NCBI GenBank assembly: GCA_963666535.1
Contig: OY762913.1
Coordinates: 1,240,001 to 1,304,000, forward strand
Length of the DNA: 64,000 bases
Reading direction: 5' to 3'
Origin: G963666535 sp963666535
GTDB taxonomy: Bacteria; Bacillota; Clostridia; Oscillospirales; Oscillospiraceae
Part shown: positions 16,405 to 24,484 of the stretch, piece by piece
Position numbering within the stretch: position 1 is the stretch's first letter
Layout of the letters: every line of letters begins with the position of its first letter
Translations under genes and position numbers: made by a program
The notes under the pieces: model-generated
Database searches by the model: none
Seen by the model: the letters and a program-made list of their open reading frames with translations, nothing else
What the model was told of the DNA's origin: nothing

Positions 16405-17067
16405 TTACCTCTCAATCAGTTTTTTGATCTCGTTATGAATCTCACGGATAGGGCGGGGGGTACCGGTGCTGCTGATACAGGATATTCGTTGCCAACCATA
16501 GAAATCCGCCGCCTGCCGCGCCGTCTCATAGCAGGTGGAAAGATAGGACGTGTCCAACTCGTGAATGTCGGCAGAGGTGTTGGTAGCCGCCTCGCGGGAA
16601 CGAAGATTCCGGATGGCTTGCTCAATGGGCATATCCATCCAAAGCACCAGATCAGGGCGGGGCAGCCCCAGCTTGTCATATTCGAAATCGGCCAGCCACC
16701 GGAAAAAATCTTCCCGCTGATTCAGAGGAACCTTGCTGGCTTGATGGATGGCATTGGAGGTGGTGTAGCGGTCGGACAGGATCAGCCCGCCCGCCTGATA
16801 ACATTCGCCCCAGACCTTGCGATAGGAAGCGTAGCGGTCGACGGCGTAAAAGGTGGAAGCGGCGTAGGCATTTACGTCGGAGGGGTGAGAGCCAAATTCG
16901 CCGCCCAGATACATGCGGATGAGGGCGGAAGAGGGCTCTTGATACTGGGGGAATACCAGCTTTTGAAAGGAAACTCCAGAGGCGGCATACGCATCACACA
17001 GCAATTGAAACTGTGTGGATTTCCCAGAGCCGTCGGTGCCCTCAAAAACGATCAGTTTGCCGGACAT
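16405..17067 (-). CDS. tmk: Thymidylate kinase
   Basis: 220 aa. Phosphorylates dTMP to dTDP. The P-loop is FEGTDGSGKST (residues about 8-18). A DRYASYRK segment precedes LILSDRYTTSNAIHQ, which carries the DR(Y/H) motif, and RPDLVLWMDMPIEQAIRN precedes the lid. ATG 17067 has AAGGTGAT upstream. The gene lies 23 nt after the tagA-like gene and 6 nt before the DJ-1 gene, so all are probably one transcript. Dimer contacts and substrate preference (dTMP or another deoxynucleotide) were not checked. Confidence 0.88.
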   Translation of the reverse strand: MSGKLIVFEGTDGSGKSTQFQLLCDAYAASGVSFQKLVFPQYQEPSSALIRMYLGGEFGSHPSDVNAYAASTFYAVDRYASYRKVWGECYQAGGLILSDRYTTSNAIHQASKVPLNQREDFFRWLADFEYDKLGLPRPDLVLWMDMPIEQAIRNLRSREAATNTSADIHELDTSYLSTCYETARQAADFYGWQRISCISSTGTPRPIREIHNEIKKLIER

Positions 17068-17090
17068 ACTATCACCTTTTCCGTAGATAC

Positions 17091-17813
17091 TTACTTGCCC
17101 CGGATCCGTGTGCTCATGGCCGAGATCAAAAATAAGGGCAGCTTCGCCATGCGGCCAAAGCGTTTGGGCTCTTTTGCCAAGCGATAGAGCCATTCAAGTC
17201 CTAGTCTTTGCCATTGTTCCGGCGCGCGCTCCACCATTCCCGCATAAACATCCAGAGCACCACCCAAGCCAACCGCCAGATGCACACCGGTGGCGGGGCC
17301 AAAGGTCGCCATCCAGGTTTCCTGCTTGGGCGCGCCCAGACAGACAAACAAAAGGTCGGGCGCCACGGCTTTGATTTCGGCCGCTACGGGAATGGGGTCT
17401 TTAAAATACCCGTCATGGCAGCCACAAAAGGTAAGGACGGGATACTTTGTGGCAAGGTTTTTCATGGCGGTTTCCGCAACACCGGGCTTGGAGCCCAGCA
17501 GATAAACTCGTCCGCCTGTCTTGGACAGCTTCTCCATCACGCCGGATGCAAAGTCGATGCCCGGTACACGTTCTTTCAAGGGGCGGCCCAAAATCTTCGC
17601 GGCGTGAATGATGCCAATCCCATCCGGGATGGTGAGGTCGGCATTGTTGAGCAAGGTGCGGAAAGCCTCGTTCTTTTCCGCCATCATAACAAATTCAGGA
17701 TTCGGCGTGACCACATAATGGAACCCGGTGGTCCGAGCCAGTGTGGCACCGGAGGCGATCGCCTCGGTAAGCGTCAGGTTATCAAAGAAAACGCCCTGTA
17801 TCTCTATTTTCAA
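17091..17813 (-). CDS. WecG/TagA/CpsF family glycosyltransferase
   Basis: 240 aa with a TTG start at 17813. GGGAGG lies 9 nt upstream, and this start gives the usual family length and N-terminus (LKIEIQGVFFDNLT). GT26 signatures are VVTPNPEFVMMAEKN, LTIPDGIGIIHAAKILG, VYLLGSKPGVAE and LLFVCLGAPKQETWM, followed by GVHLAVGLGGALD. TagA adds ManNAc to a lipid-linked GlcNAc in wall teichoic acid synthesis; WecG relatives do so in other envelope polymers. No other wall-polymer genes are adjacent. The 112-bp repeat array begins only 26 nt upstream of the start codon. Confidence 0.9.
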   Translation of the reverse strand: MKIEIQGVFFDNLTLTEAIASGATLARTTGFHYVVTPNPEFVMMAEKNEAFRTLLNNADLTIPDGIGIIHAAKILGRPLKERVPGIDFASGVMEKLSKTGGRVYLLGSKPGVAETAMKNLATKYPVLTFCGCHDGYFKDPIPVAAEIKAVAPDLLFVCLGAPKQETWMATFGPATGVHLAVGLGGALDVYAGMVERAPEQWQRLGLEWLYRLAKEPKRFGRMAKLPLFLISAMSTRIRGK

Positions 17814-17838
17814 GGAAGTGAACCTCCCAACTTTATCG

Positions 17839-18191
17839 TTTTCGGCGTATCTACCCCAACCGCAAAGCGGTTTGCGGTAGAATGGCCTCGTTTGCGGTTT
17901 CGCCAGAAGGGCGGGAGCAAATCGTGCCATAAGCCTGGTATACTAGCCGCTTTTCGGCTGATCTACCCCAACCGCAAAGCGGTTTGCGGTAGATTGGCCT
18001 CGTTTGCAGTTTCGCCAGAAGGGCGGGAGCAAATCGTGCCGTAAACTTGGTATACTAGCCGCTTTTCGGCGTATCTACCCCAACCGCAAAGCGGGTTGCG
18101 GTAGAATGGCCTCGTTTGCAGTTTCGCCCGAAGGGCGGGAGCAAATCGTGCCGTAAGCCTGGTATACTAGCCGCTTTTCGGCTAGTATACC
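17839..18191. repeat. Three tandem 112-bp structured repeats plus terminal palindrome
   Basis: Units occupy 17839-17950, 17951-18062 and 18063-18174, each exactly 112 bp and nearly identical. A partial fourth unit starts at 18175. Every unit contains two potential stem-loops: CTACCCCAACCGC / GCGGTTTGCGGTAG, and TTTGC...CGCC / GGCG...GCAAA. In unit 3 a change turns a mismatch of the second stem into a pair (CGCCCGAAGGGCG). The array fills the divergent space between the tagA-like gene and the ABC importer. No coding potential was recognised. Confidence 0.92.
18161..18191. repeat. Perfect 13-bp palindrome closing the repeat array
   Basis: GGTATACTAGCCG - CTTTT - CGGCTAGTATACC, without mismatch. 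It forms only at the right end of the array; at internal junctions the second arm continues into the next unit and pairs only in part. There is no T-run on either side, so it is not a classical terminator for either strand. Confidence 0.85.
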
Positions 18192-18252
18192 ACAGCACCC
18201 GGAAAAAGTCCACGGGAAAGCGCCCGGAAATGCGGAAAACGGGAAAGAGGGG

Positions 18253-18280
18253 TTGACATTTAGTGGGGGGAGATTATAAT
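18253..18280 (+). promoter_or_regulatory. Sigma-A promoter of the TrpXYZ-type ABC importer
   Basis: Perfect TTGACA (18253-18258), 16 nt spacer, perfect TATAAT (18275-18280). The leader to the start codon is about 90 nt. Confidence 0.85.
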
Positions 18281-18291
18281 GAAAAGAAGCA

Positions 18292-18353
18292 ATGCCGCCA
18301 GGCACTTTTTTATTGCGGCGGCGCTTTAATGCATAAACGCATTAAAGCGGCAT
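18292..18353 (+). promoter_or_regulatory. Leader RNA with alternative stem-loops upstream of the substrate-binding protein gene
   Basis: A perfect 10-bp hairpin GCTTTAATGC-ATAAAC-GCATTAAAGC (18323-18348) lies in the leader. ATGCCGC (18292-18298) can pair either with GCGGCAT at 18347-18353, enclosing that hairpin, or through GCCGCC with GGCGGC at 18317-18322. No known riboswitch or T-box motif was recognised. Confidence 0.4.
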
Positions 18354-18375
18354 AACTAGTTTGGAGGAAAATGAA

Positions 18376-19380
18376 ATGAAAAAACTTGCAAAATCGACCT
18401 GCCTTGTATTGGCACTTGCCATGGCAATAAGCTTGACTGCCTGCGGCGGCTCTGGCGCTGCAGCTGAGACCCCTGCGGCGGATGACACCACTGCGCCGGA
18501 ACAAGTTTACAGCATCGGCATTTGCCAGCTGGTGCAGCACGAGGCTCTGGATGCTGCAACTTTGGGATTCCAGGATGCGATGACCGAACTGCTGGGAGAC
18601 AACGTTACCATTGATCTGCAGAATGCTTCCGGCGATTCCCCCACCTGTGCCACCATCGTCAATGGCTTTGTTTCCGCCGATGTGGACTTGATTATGGCAA
18701 ACGCGACTTCCGCGCTGCAGGCCGCTGCTGCCGGTACAGGCAGCATCCCCATTCTGGGCACCTCTGTCACTGACTACGGCACCGCGCTTGATATCGACAA
18801 CTGGACCGGCACGACCGGCACCAATGTTTCCGGCACGTCTGATCTGGCACCGCTGGACGGCCAGGCTGCGATGATTCAGGAACTCTTCCCCGACGCGGTC
18901 AATATTGGCCTGCTGTACTGCTCCGCCGAACCCAACTCTGCCTATCAGATCAGCACTATTAAGGGGTATCTGGAGGAGATGGGCTACACCTGCAGCGAGT
19001 ACAGCTTTGTGGATTCCAACGACGCTGCTTCGGTTGTGACCAGTGCCTGCAACAGCAGCGACGTGATCTATGTCCCCACCGATAACACGGCCGCTTCCAA
19101 TACCGAAATTATTAAAAACATCTGCGTTCCCGCCGGCATTCCCGTGGTTGCCGGTGAAGAGGGCATCTGCGCCGGCTGCGGTGTTGCCACCCTGTCCATC
19201 AGTTACTACGATCTGGGCTACGCCACCGGTAAGATGGCATATGAAATCCTGGTGAACGGCGCCGATCCCGCGACGATGGAAATTCAGTTTGCGCCCCAGT
19301 TTACTAAAAAGTACAATGCAGAGTTGTGCCAGACATTGGGAATTACGATTCCCGACGATTATGTCGCTATCGGCCAGTGA
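18376..19380 (+). CDS. ABC transporter substrate-binding lipoprotein (TrpX / ABC_sub_bind family)
   Basis: 334 aa. Signal peptide with lipobox SLTAC, so Cys23 becomes the lipid anchor. The mature protein is a type I periplasmic-binding fold: YSIGICQLVQHEALDAATLGF, NVTIDLQNASGD, then IPILGTSVTDYG. This matches the ABC_sub_bind/TrpX family, associated with uptake of tryptophan, tyrosine or other small molecules. ATG 18376 has GGAGG 8 nt upstream. First gene of the importer operon, followed by permease and ATPase. The substrate is not decided by sequence. Confidence 0.92.
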   Translation: MKKLAKSTCLVLALAMAISLTACGGSGAAAETPAADDTTAPEQVYSIGICQLVQHEALDAATLGFQDAMTELLGDNVTIDLQNASGDSPTCATIVNGFVSADVDLIMANATSALQAAAAGTGSIPILGTSVTDYGTALDIDNWTGTTGTNVSGTSDLAPLDGQAAMIQELFPDAVNIGLLYCSAEPNSAYQISTIKGYLEEMGYTCSEYSFVDSNDAASVVTSACNSSDVIYVPTDNTAASNTEIIKNICVPAGIPVVAGEEGICAGCGVATLSISYYDLGYATGKMAYEILVNGADPATMEIQFAPQFTKKYNAELCQTLGITIPDDYVAIGQ

Positions 19381-19400
19381 GTCGAAATTTTATCTAAAAT

Positions 19401-19445
19401 GCAAAGAAGCAGCGAGAAAGGGACTTCCCTTTCTCGCTGCTTTGC
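19401..19445 (+). terminator. Long hairpin between substrate-binding protein and permease genes, without T-run
   Basis: GCAAAGAAGCAGCGAGAAAGGG pairs with its complement around an ACTT loop. It is followed by GTTATACTG rather than a T-run, so it more likely stabilises the upstream mRNA, or terminates only in part, than stops all transcripts. Confidence 0.6.
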
Positions 19446-19499
19446 GTTATACTGTTACAGTTAAAGTTATGGACTTGTATACCGTATGGGGGAATGAAC

Positions 19500-20432
19500 G
19501 TGAATATCCTGGCACTTTTTAACGCCTTGCCCGGCGCTACGGCTCAGGGCCTTATTTGGGGCATGATGGCGATCGGCGTCTATATTACCTATAAAATTTT
19601 AGACATTGCGGATCTTACCGTAGATGGCAGCATATGCACCGGAGGCGCGGTGTGCATTATGATGATGCTCAATGGTGCTCAGCTTTGGATGGCGTTATTG
19701 TGTGCCTTTTTGGCCGGTATGGCGGCAGGGCTTGTGACCGGGGTTTTTCACACCGCCTTTGGCATCCCCGCATTGTTAGCTGGAATCCTGACGCAGCTTG
19801 CGCTGTACTCCGTCAATCTGCGTATCATGGGTAAGGCAAACCAAGCCATTAATGTGGATAAGTACGATCTGCTGGTTTCCTTGCGGTATCTGACCACTGA
19901 GGGTATGCCCTTTTACAAAAACCCCATTTTTGTGGGGGCTGTGTTCCTTGTTATTATCATTGCTGTGCTGTACTGGTTTTTTGGAACCGAGTTGGGCAGC
20001 TCCCTTCGGGCCACCGGTGCAAACGCCAATATGGCGCGGGCGCAAGGAATCAATACCAACTTTAATAAGGTGCTGGGACTTATGCTCTCCAATGGTTTTG
20101 TGGCCCTTGCTGGTGCGCTGCTGGCGCAATACCAGGGGTTTGCGGATATCAATATGGGGCGTGGGGCCATCGTAATCGGCTTGGCGGCGGTCATTATCGG
20201 CGATGTCATCTTCAGCAAAATCTTCCGCAATTTCGCCCTGAAGCTACTTGGGGTCGGGATCGGTGCCATTATTTACTACATTGTGATTCAGGCGGTTTTG
20301 TGGATGGGACTGCGCGCCGACGATCTGAAGCTGCTCTCCGCGCTGGTGGTGGCCCTGTTCCTAGGCATCCCTTATTGGAAAGCCAAATACTTTGCAAAGC
20401 CCGTTAAGAGAGGAGGCAACGCCAATGCTTGA
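19500..20432 (+). CDS. ABC transporter permease (TrpY-like)
   Basis: 310 aa integral membrane protein with about eight or nine helices. It is related to branched-chain amino-acid-type permeases and belongs to the system encoded with the TrpX-like binding protein. Typical segments are GLIWGMMAIGVYITYKILD near the N-terminus, ELGSSLRATGANANMARAQG in the cytoplasmic coupling loop, and GADINMG-like FADINMGRGAIVIGLA. The GTG at 19500 is preferred because GGGGGA lies 6-7 nt upstream; ATG 19494 is too close to it. The 3' end overlaps the ATPase gene by 8 nt. Confidence 0.9.
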   Translation: MNILALFNALPGATAQGLIWGMMAIGVYITYKILDIADLTVDGSICTGGAVCIMMMLNGAQLWMALLCAFLAGMAAGLVTGVFHTAFGIPALLAGILTQLALYSVNLRIMGKANQAINVDKYDLLVSLRYLTTEGMPFYKNPIFVGAVFLVIIIAVLYWFFGTELGSSLRATGANANMARAQGINTNFNKVLGLMLSNGFVALAGALLAQYQGFADINMGRGAIVIGLAAVIIGDVIFSKIFRNFALKLLGVGIGAIIYYIVIQAVLWMGLRADDLKLLSALVVALFLGIPYWKAKYFAKPVKRGGNANA

Positions 20433-21219
20433 GCTGACTGATCTCTATAAGACGTTTAACGCGAATACCGTAAACGAAAAGCGCGCCTTGAACGGTGTTT
20501 CCCTCTCCCTGCATGAGGGGGATTTCGTGACTGTCATCGGCGGAAACGGCGCCGGAAAGTCGACCATGCTCAATGCAGTGGCCGGTGTATTTGGCGTGGA
20601 CGAGGGTGCCATTACCATTGACGGACATAATGTCACGCATCTGCCTGAGCATGAGCGCGCGGCGTATATCGGGCGCGTGTTCCAGGATCCCATGATGGGA
20701 ACCGCCGCCACGATGGGGATTGAAGAAAATTTGGCCCTTGCCGCCCGCAGAGGTGCCCGCCGCACGCTCCGTGCCGGCATTACCAAGACCGAGCGAGAGC
20801 GCTACCGCGAACTGCTCAAAACCCTTGATCTGGGGCTGGAGAATCGCTTGACCTCTAAGGTGGGACTGCTTTCAGGCGGACAGCGGCAGGCCCTGACCTT
20901 GCTGATGGCCACCCTGCAAAAGCCCAAGCTGTTGCTGCTGGATGAGCATACCGCTGCACTGGACCCGAAAACGGCGGCCAAGGTGCTGGAGCTTTCCGAC
21001 AAGATCGTAGCGGAAAACGGTCTGACCACGCTGATGGTCACCCACAACATGCGTGACGCCATCGCCCACGGGAACCGGCTGATCATGATGTATGACGGAA
21101 AGATCGCCATTGACGTGTCGGGTGCCGAGAAGAAAAAGCTGACCGTGGAAGATCTGCTGGCACAGTTTAGCAAGGTCAGCGGCAGCGATGAGGCGGATGA
21201 CAAATTGCTTTTGTCCTAA
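20425..21219 (+). CDS. ABC transporter ATP-binding protein (TrpZ-like)
   Basis: 264 aa. Walker A is GGNGAGKST, the Q-loop lies in GRVFQDPMMGTAATM, the signature is LLSGGQRQALTLLMA, Walker B is LLLLDEHTAALDPKT and the H-switch is MVTHNMRDA. The ATPase drives the permease encoded just upstream. ATG 20425 has AGGAGG 8 nt upstream and overlaps the permease stop region. A terminator follows, so the operon is three genes: binding protein, permease, ATPase. Confidence 0.93.
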   Translation: MLELTDLYKTFNANTVNEKRALNGVSLSLHEGDFVTVIGGNGAGKSTMLNAVAGVFGVDEGAITIDGHNVTHLPEHERAAYIGRVFQDPMMGTAATMGIEENLALAARRGARRTLRAGITKTERERYRELLKTLDLGLENRLTSKVGLLSGGQRQALTLLMATLQKPKLLLLDEHTAALDPKTAAKVLELSDKIVAENGLTTLMVTHNMRDAIAHGNRLIMMYDGKIAIDVSGAEKKKLTVEDLLAQFSKVSGSDEADDKLLLS

Positions 21220-21226
21220 AAACACG

Positions 21227-21266
21227 GAAAATGCTCCCTCTATTTTGCAATAGGGGGAGCATTTTT
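21227..21266 (+). terminator. Terminator of the ABC importer operon
   Basis: Stem AAATGCTCCCTCTATT / AATAGGGGGAGCATTT with loop TTGC, followed by a T-run. Confidence 0.92.
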
Positions 21267-21267
21267 G

Positions 21268-21296
21268 TTGCTGAACGTGGGGAAAACTGATACAAT
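21268..21296 (+). promoter_or_regulatory. Probable sigma-A promoter of polA
   Basis: TTGCTG (21268-21273), 17 nt, TACAAT (21291-21296). It lies directly after the importer terminator and about 40 nt before the polA start codon. Confidence 0.6.
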
Positions 21297-21336
21297 ACTA
21301 AGAAACTTATTTTATATTTTAGAGGGGGCGCATCCA

Positions 21337-23976
21337 ATGAAGCTGATGGTCATCGACGGCAACTCCATCGTGAACCGTGCGTTTTACGGCGTGCGGATGC
21401 TGAATACCCGAGATGGACAGCCGACCAACGCGGTGTTTGGATTTCTTACCATTTTGCAGAAGCTGCTAGACGACCATAAGCCGGACGCCCTGTGCGTCAC
21501 CTTTGATCTGCACGCGCCTACCTTCCGCCACATAGAATTTGAGGCATACAAAGCGCAGCGGAAGACGATGCCCGAGGAACTGGTGGCTCAGATGCCCGTT
21601 CTCAAGGAAGTGCTGGATGCCATGAACATCCCCCGCTACGAGCAGGAGGGATGGGAGGCGGACGATCTCATTGGCACGATCTCCAGAATCTGCGAGGAGA
21701 GCGGCTGGGAGTGCGCCGTGGTGACCGGGGACAAGGACAGTCTGCAATTGTTGACGGAACAAACCCATGTGCTTTTGGTGACGACCCGGATGGGGCAGAC
21801 CACCACGAAGGAAATGACACCGGAAACATTTTTTGAGACTTATGGCTTTGAACCCAGTAAGATGGTCGACCTGAAGGGGCTGATGGGTGACCCGTCGGAT
21901 AATATTCCGGGTGTTGCCGGCATTGGAGAAAAGACCGCCATGGATTTGGTGCAGCGGTATGGCACCATCGAGGAGATCTATGCCAAGCTGGACACGCTGG
22001 AGGTAAAGCCGGGGGTGCTGAAAAAGCTGACCGAGGGCGGCGAAATGGCTCGGATGTGCTATGGCCTTGCAACCATTCATACCGATGCGCCCATCGGGTT
22101 TAAACCGGAGGATGCGCTGCGCAGACCCGTGGATCACGAGGCGTTGTATCAGCTTTTCCTGCGGCTTGAATTCAATAAATTCATTGAAAAGTTTGGCCTT
22201 TCCGGAGCTGCCGTTACCCCGCGGGGAAACGTGAGTGTGGAATGCAGCACCTTAGAAATCGTTGAAATGCCTGAGCGGGCACAGGACCTGCTTGCAACGT
22301 GGCGGAATAGGCCCGCAGTCAGCTGCCTGGCGCTGCCCACGCTGGATGCCGTGGCGGTGTGTGATAAGACCCAGGGCTATTTGTTCCGGGCGGATGTTTT
22401 GGGAGAGAGCTACAAGTCTTTTCTCAATGGCTTTTTTGCGCCCGGCGTGAGGAAGATCAGCCACGACATAAAGACGCTGATGGGGCGCTTGCTGGCCGAA
22501 GGGCTTTCTACCGACGGGTTTGTGTTCGACACAGCCATCGCCGCCTATTTGCTGGCGCCCACCGACGGCAGCTATGAGCTGGACAAGCTGTTTCTCACCT
22601 ATTTCAACCAGAAGCTGCCGCCAGCGAAGGCGTATCTGGATGCGGAAGCTTTTTCCCCACTGGCCGATCACACCACGGCCATTGCTGCGCTGATGAGCCA
22701 CACCGCGGCCGTGGCTGCCCTGGAGGAGGAACTGTCCCAGCGGCTGGAGGATTGCTCGTTGCGGAAGCTGTTTGACACGGTGGAGCTGCCCCTGTGCCCG
22801 GTGCTGGCTGAAATGGAACAGACGGGTTTTCTGGTGGATCGCAAGGCGCTGGGTGCCTTTGGTCTGATGCTGACAGAGCGCATTGCATCCGACCGTGACT
22901 CCATCTACGCCCTTGCGGGAGAGGAATTCAACATCAATTCCACCCAGCAGCTGGGAACAATTCTATTCGATAAGCTGGGACTGCCCCCAGTCAAAAAAAC
23001 CAAAACGGGATACTCCACCAACGCAGAGGTGCTGGAAAAGCTGCAGGGTGAGCATGCTATCATTGACGTAATTTTGGACTACCGGCAATTGACCAAACTC
23101 AACTCTACCTATGTGGAGGGTCTCAGTAAGGTCATTGCCCCCGATGGACGCATCCATACCTGCTTTCAAAACACGGTGACGGCGACGGGGCGGCTGTCCT
23201 CCACCGAGCCGAATTTGCAGAACATCCCGGTGCGCACCGAACTGGGCGCAAAGCTGCGGGAGATGTTCGTGGCACAGAAAGACTGGGTGCTGGTGGACGC
23301 TGACTACTCCCAAATTGAGCTGCGCTTACTGGCCCATATCGCGGGCGACCAGCATATGCAGCAGGCCTTCCTTACGGGAGAAGATATCCATACCATCACT
23401 GCGTCTAAGGTGTTCGGCGTTGATCCGAAGGATGTCACGCCCAACCAGCGGCGCAGCGCCAAAGCAGTGAATTTTGGCATCGTATACGGTATTTCCGAGT
23501 TTTCTCTCAGTCAGGACATCGGCGTGACCCGGTGGGAGGCAAAGGAATATATGCAGCGGTACTTTGAAAAGTACGCCGGGGTGCACGCCTATATGAGCGA
23601 CGTGGTGGAGCAGGCAAAGAAGGACGGCTATGTGGCCACCTTAATGGGACGCCGCCGCTGGCTGCCGGAACTGAACTCCGCAAACTTTAACCTTCGCTCC
23701 TTTGGGGAGCGGGTCGCGCTGAATATGCCCATCCAGGGCACGGCGGCGGACGTGATCAAGCTTGCGATGATCCGCGTGCACGACAGGCTCAAGCAGGAAA
23801 AGCTGCAAGCACGTCTGGTGCTGCAGGTCCACGATGAACTGATTGTAGAGTGTCCACCGGAGGAGAGCGAGCAGGTCAGGGCACTGCTTACCCGGGAAAT
23901 GGAAGGCGTGATGGCACTCTCCGTTCCTCTGATCGCAGAGGCGGCAGCGGGAAAAAGCTGGGCGCAAGCGCACTGA
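21337..23976 (+). CDS. polA: DNA polymerase I
   Basis: 879 aa. The N-terminal 5'-3' exonuclease (KLMVIDGNSIVNRAFYGV, WEADDLIGTISR, DKDSLQLL, GDPSDNIPGVAGIGEKTA) is complete. The middle 3'-5' exonuclease domain is degenerate: the first acidic motif reads VSCLALPTLDAV, with no D-x-E. Proofreading is therefore probably lost, as in Bacillus-type enzymes. The polymerase domain is intact (DADYSQIELRLLAHIAGD, RRSAKAVNFGIVYG, LQVHDELIVECP). ATG 21337 has a G-rich Shine-Dalgarno. rimI follows 28 nt later. Confidence 0.96.
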   Translation: MKLMVIDGNSIVNRAFYGVRMLNTRDGQPTNAVFGFLTILQKLLDDHKPDALCVTFDLHAPTFRHIEFEAYKAQRKTMPEELVAQMPVLKEVLDAMNIPRYEQEGWEADDLIGTISRICEESGWECAVVTGDKDSLQLLTEQTHVLLVTTRMGQTTTKEMTPETFFETYGFEPSKMVDLKGLMGDPSDNIPGVAGIGEKTAMDLVQRYGTIEEIYAKLDTLEVKPGVLKKLTEGGEMARMCYGLATIHTDAPIGFKPEDALRRPVDHEALYQLFLRLEFNKFIEKFGLSGAAVTPRGNVSVECSTLEIVEMPERAQDLLATWRNRPAVSCLALPTLDAVAVCDKTQGYLFRADVLGESYKSFLNGFFAPGVRKISHDIKTLMGRLLAEGLSTDGFVFDTAIAAYLLAPTDGSYELDKLFLTYFNQKLPPAKAYLDAEAFSPLADHTTAIAALMSHTAAVAALEEELSQRLEDCSLRKLFDTVELPLCPVLAEMEQTGFLVDRKALGAFGLMLTERIASDRDSIYALAGEEFNINSTQQLGTILFDKLGLPPVKKTKTGYSTNAEVLEKLQGEHAIIDVILDYRQLTKLNSTYVEGLSKVIAPDGRIHTCFQNTVTATGRLSSTEPNLQNIPVRTELGAKLREMFVAQKDWVLVDADYSQIELRLLAHIAGDQHMQQAFLTGEDIHTITASKVFGVDPKDVTPNQRRSAKAVNFGIVYGISEFSLSQDIGVTRWEAKEYMQRYFEKYAGVHAYMSDVVEQAKKDGYVATLMGRRRWLPELNSANFNLRSFGERVALNMPIQGTAADVIKLAMIRVHDRLKQEKLQARLVLQVHDELIVECPPEESEQVRALLTREMEGVMALSVPLIAEAAAGKSWAQAH

Positions 23977-24004
23977 TTGGAAGATACACACAGGAGGTAA
24001 AAGC

Positions 24005-24484
24005 ATGAGTGAAATGATGGAAGAGGGAGCCCATTATAGCCTTGTTCCCATGGATAGGGGCCATTTGGCCGAGATTGCTAAGCTGGAGCGCATCTGCTTT
24101 GTGACCCCATGGACGGAAAGTATGCTGGAAGAGGAACTGTATAATCCTGCCGCCTGCTTCATTGTGGCAGAGGGGGAGGACGGCAGTGTTCTGGGGTATG
24201 CGGGCGTCCATGTGGTGCTGGATGAGGGCTATATCGACAATGTAGCCGTGCAGGAGGGATGCCGCCACTTAGGGGTTGCCGATGCGATGGTGAATCTATT
24301 CTGCCGGTTCGGAGAAGAGAAGTTGGCGTTCCTTACGCTGGAGGTACGCCAGTCCAATCTTGCGGCCATTCATTTATATGAAAAGCACGGTTTTTCAGAG
24401 GTCGGGCGGCGCAAAAATTACTACAAGCTGCCGGATGAGGACGCAATCCTTATGACGCGGACCTTTCGGGAGGAAAAATTATGA
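24005..24484 (+). CDS. rimI: Ribosomal protein S18-alanine N-acetyltransferase
   Basis: 159 aa GNAT-fold acetyltransferase. YIDNVAVQEGCRHLGVADAM is the acetyl-CoA loop region; one glycine of the usual R-x-x-G-x-G/A is replaced (CRHLGVA). It is followed by LEVRQSNLAAIHLYEKHGF, characteristic of RimI. GGAGG lies upstream of ATG 24005. The last 4 nt overlap tsaD (ATGA). The rimI-tsaD pairing is common and supports the call over a generic GNAT. Confidence 0.9.
   Translation: MSEMMEEGAHYSLVPMDRGHLAEIAKLERICFVTPWTESMLEEELYNPAACFIVAEGEDGSVLGYAGVHVVLDEGYIDNVAVQEGCRHLGVADAMVNLFCRFGEEKLAFLTLEVRQSNLAAIHLYEKHGFSEVGRRKNYYKLPDEDAILMTRTFREEKL

Noticed and set aside
17208..18044. Open frame running through the tagA-like gene into the 112-bp repeats
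   Set aside because: It is antisense to the glycosyltransferase and its extension is only repeat translation.
17839..18191. CRISPR array
   Set aside because: Units are 112 bp and almost identical over the whole length; there are no variable spacers and no cas genes.
18279..18329. Leader peptide starting at the ATG overlapping the -10 box (MKRSNAARHFF...)
   Set aside because: The ATG lies upstream of the expected transcription start, so it would not be in the mRNA.
18281..18375. T-box riboswitch upstream of the TrpXYZ-type importer
   Set aside because: Leader is only about 90 nt and lacks the conserved T-box sequence and a downstream terminator.
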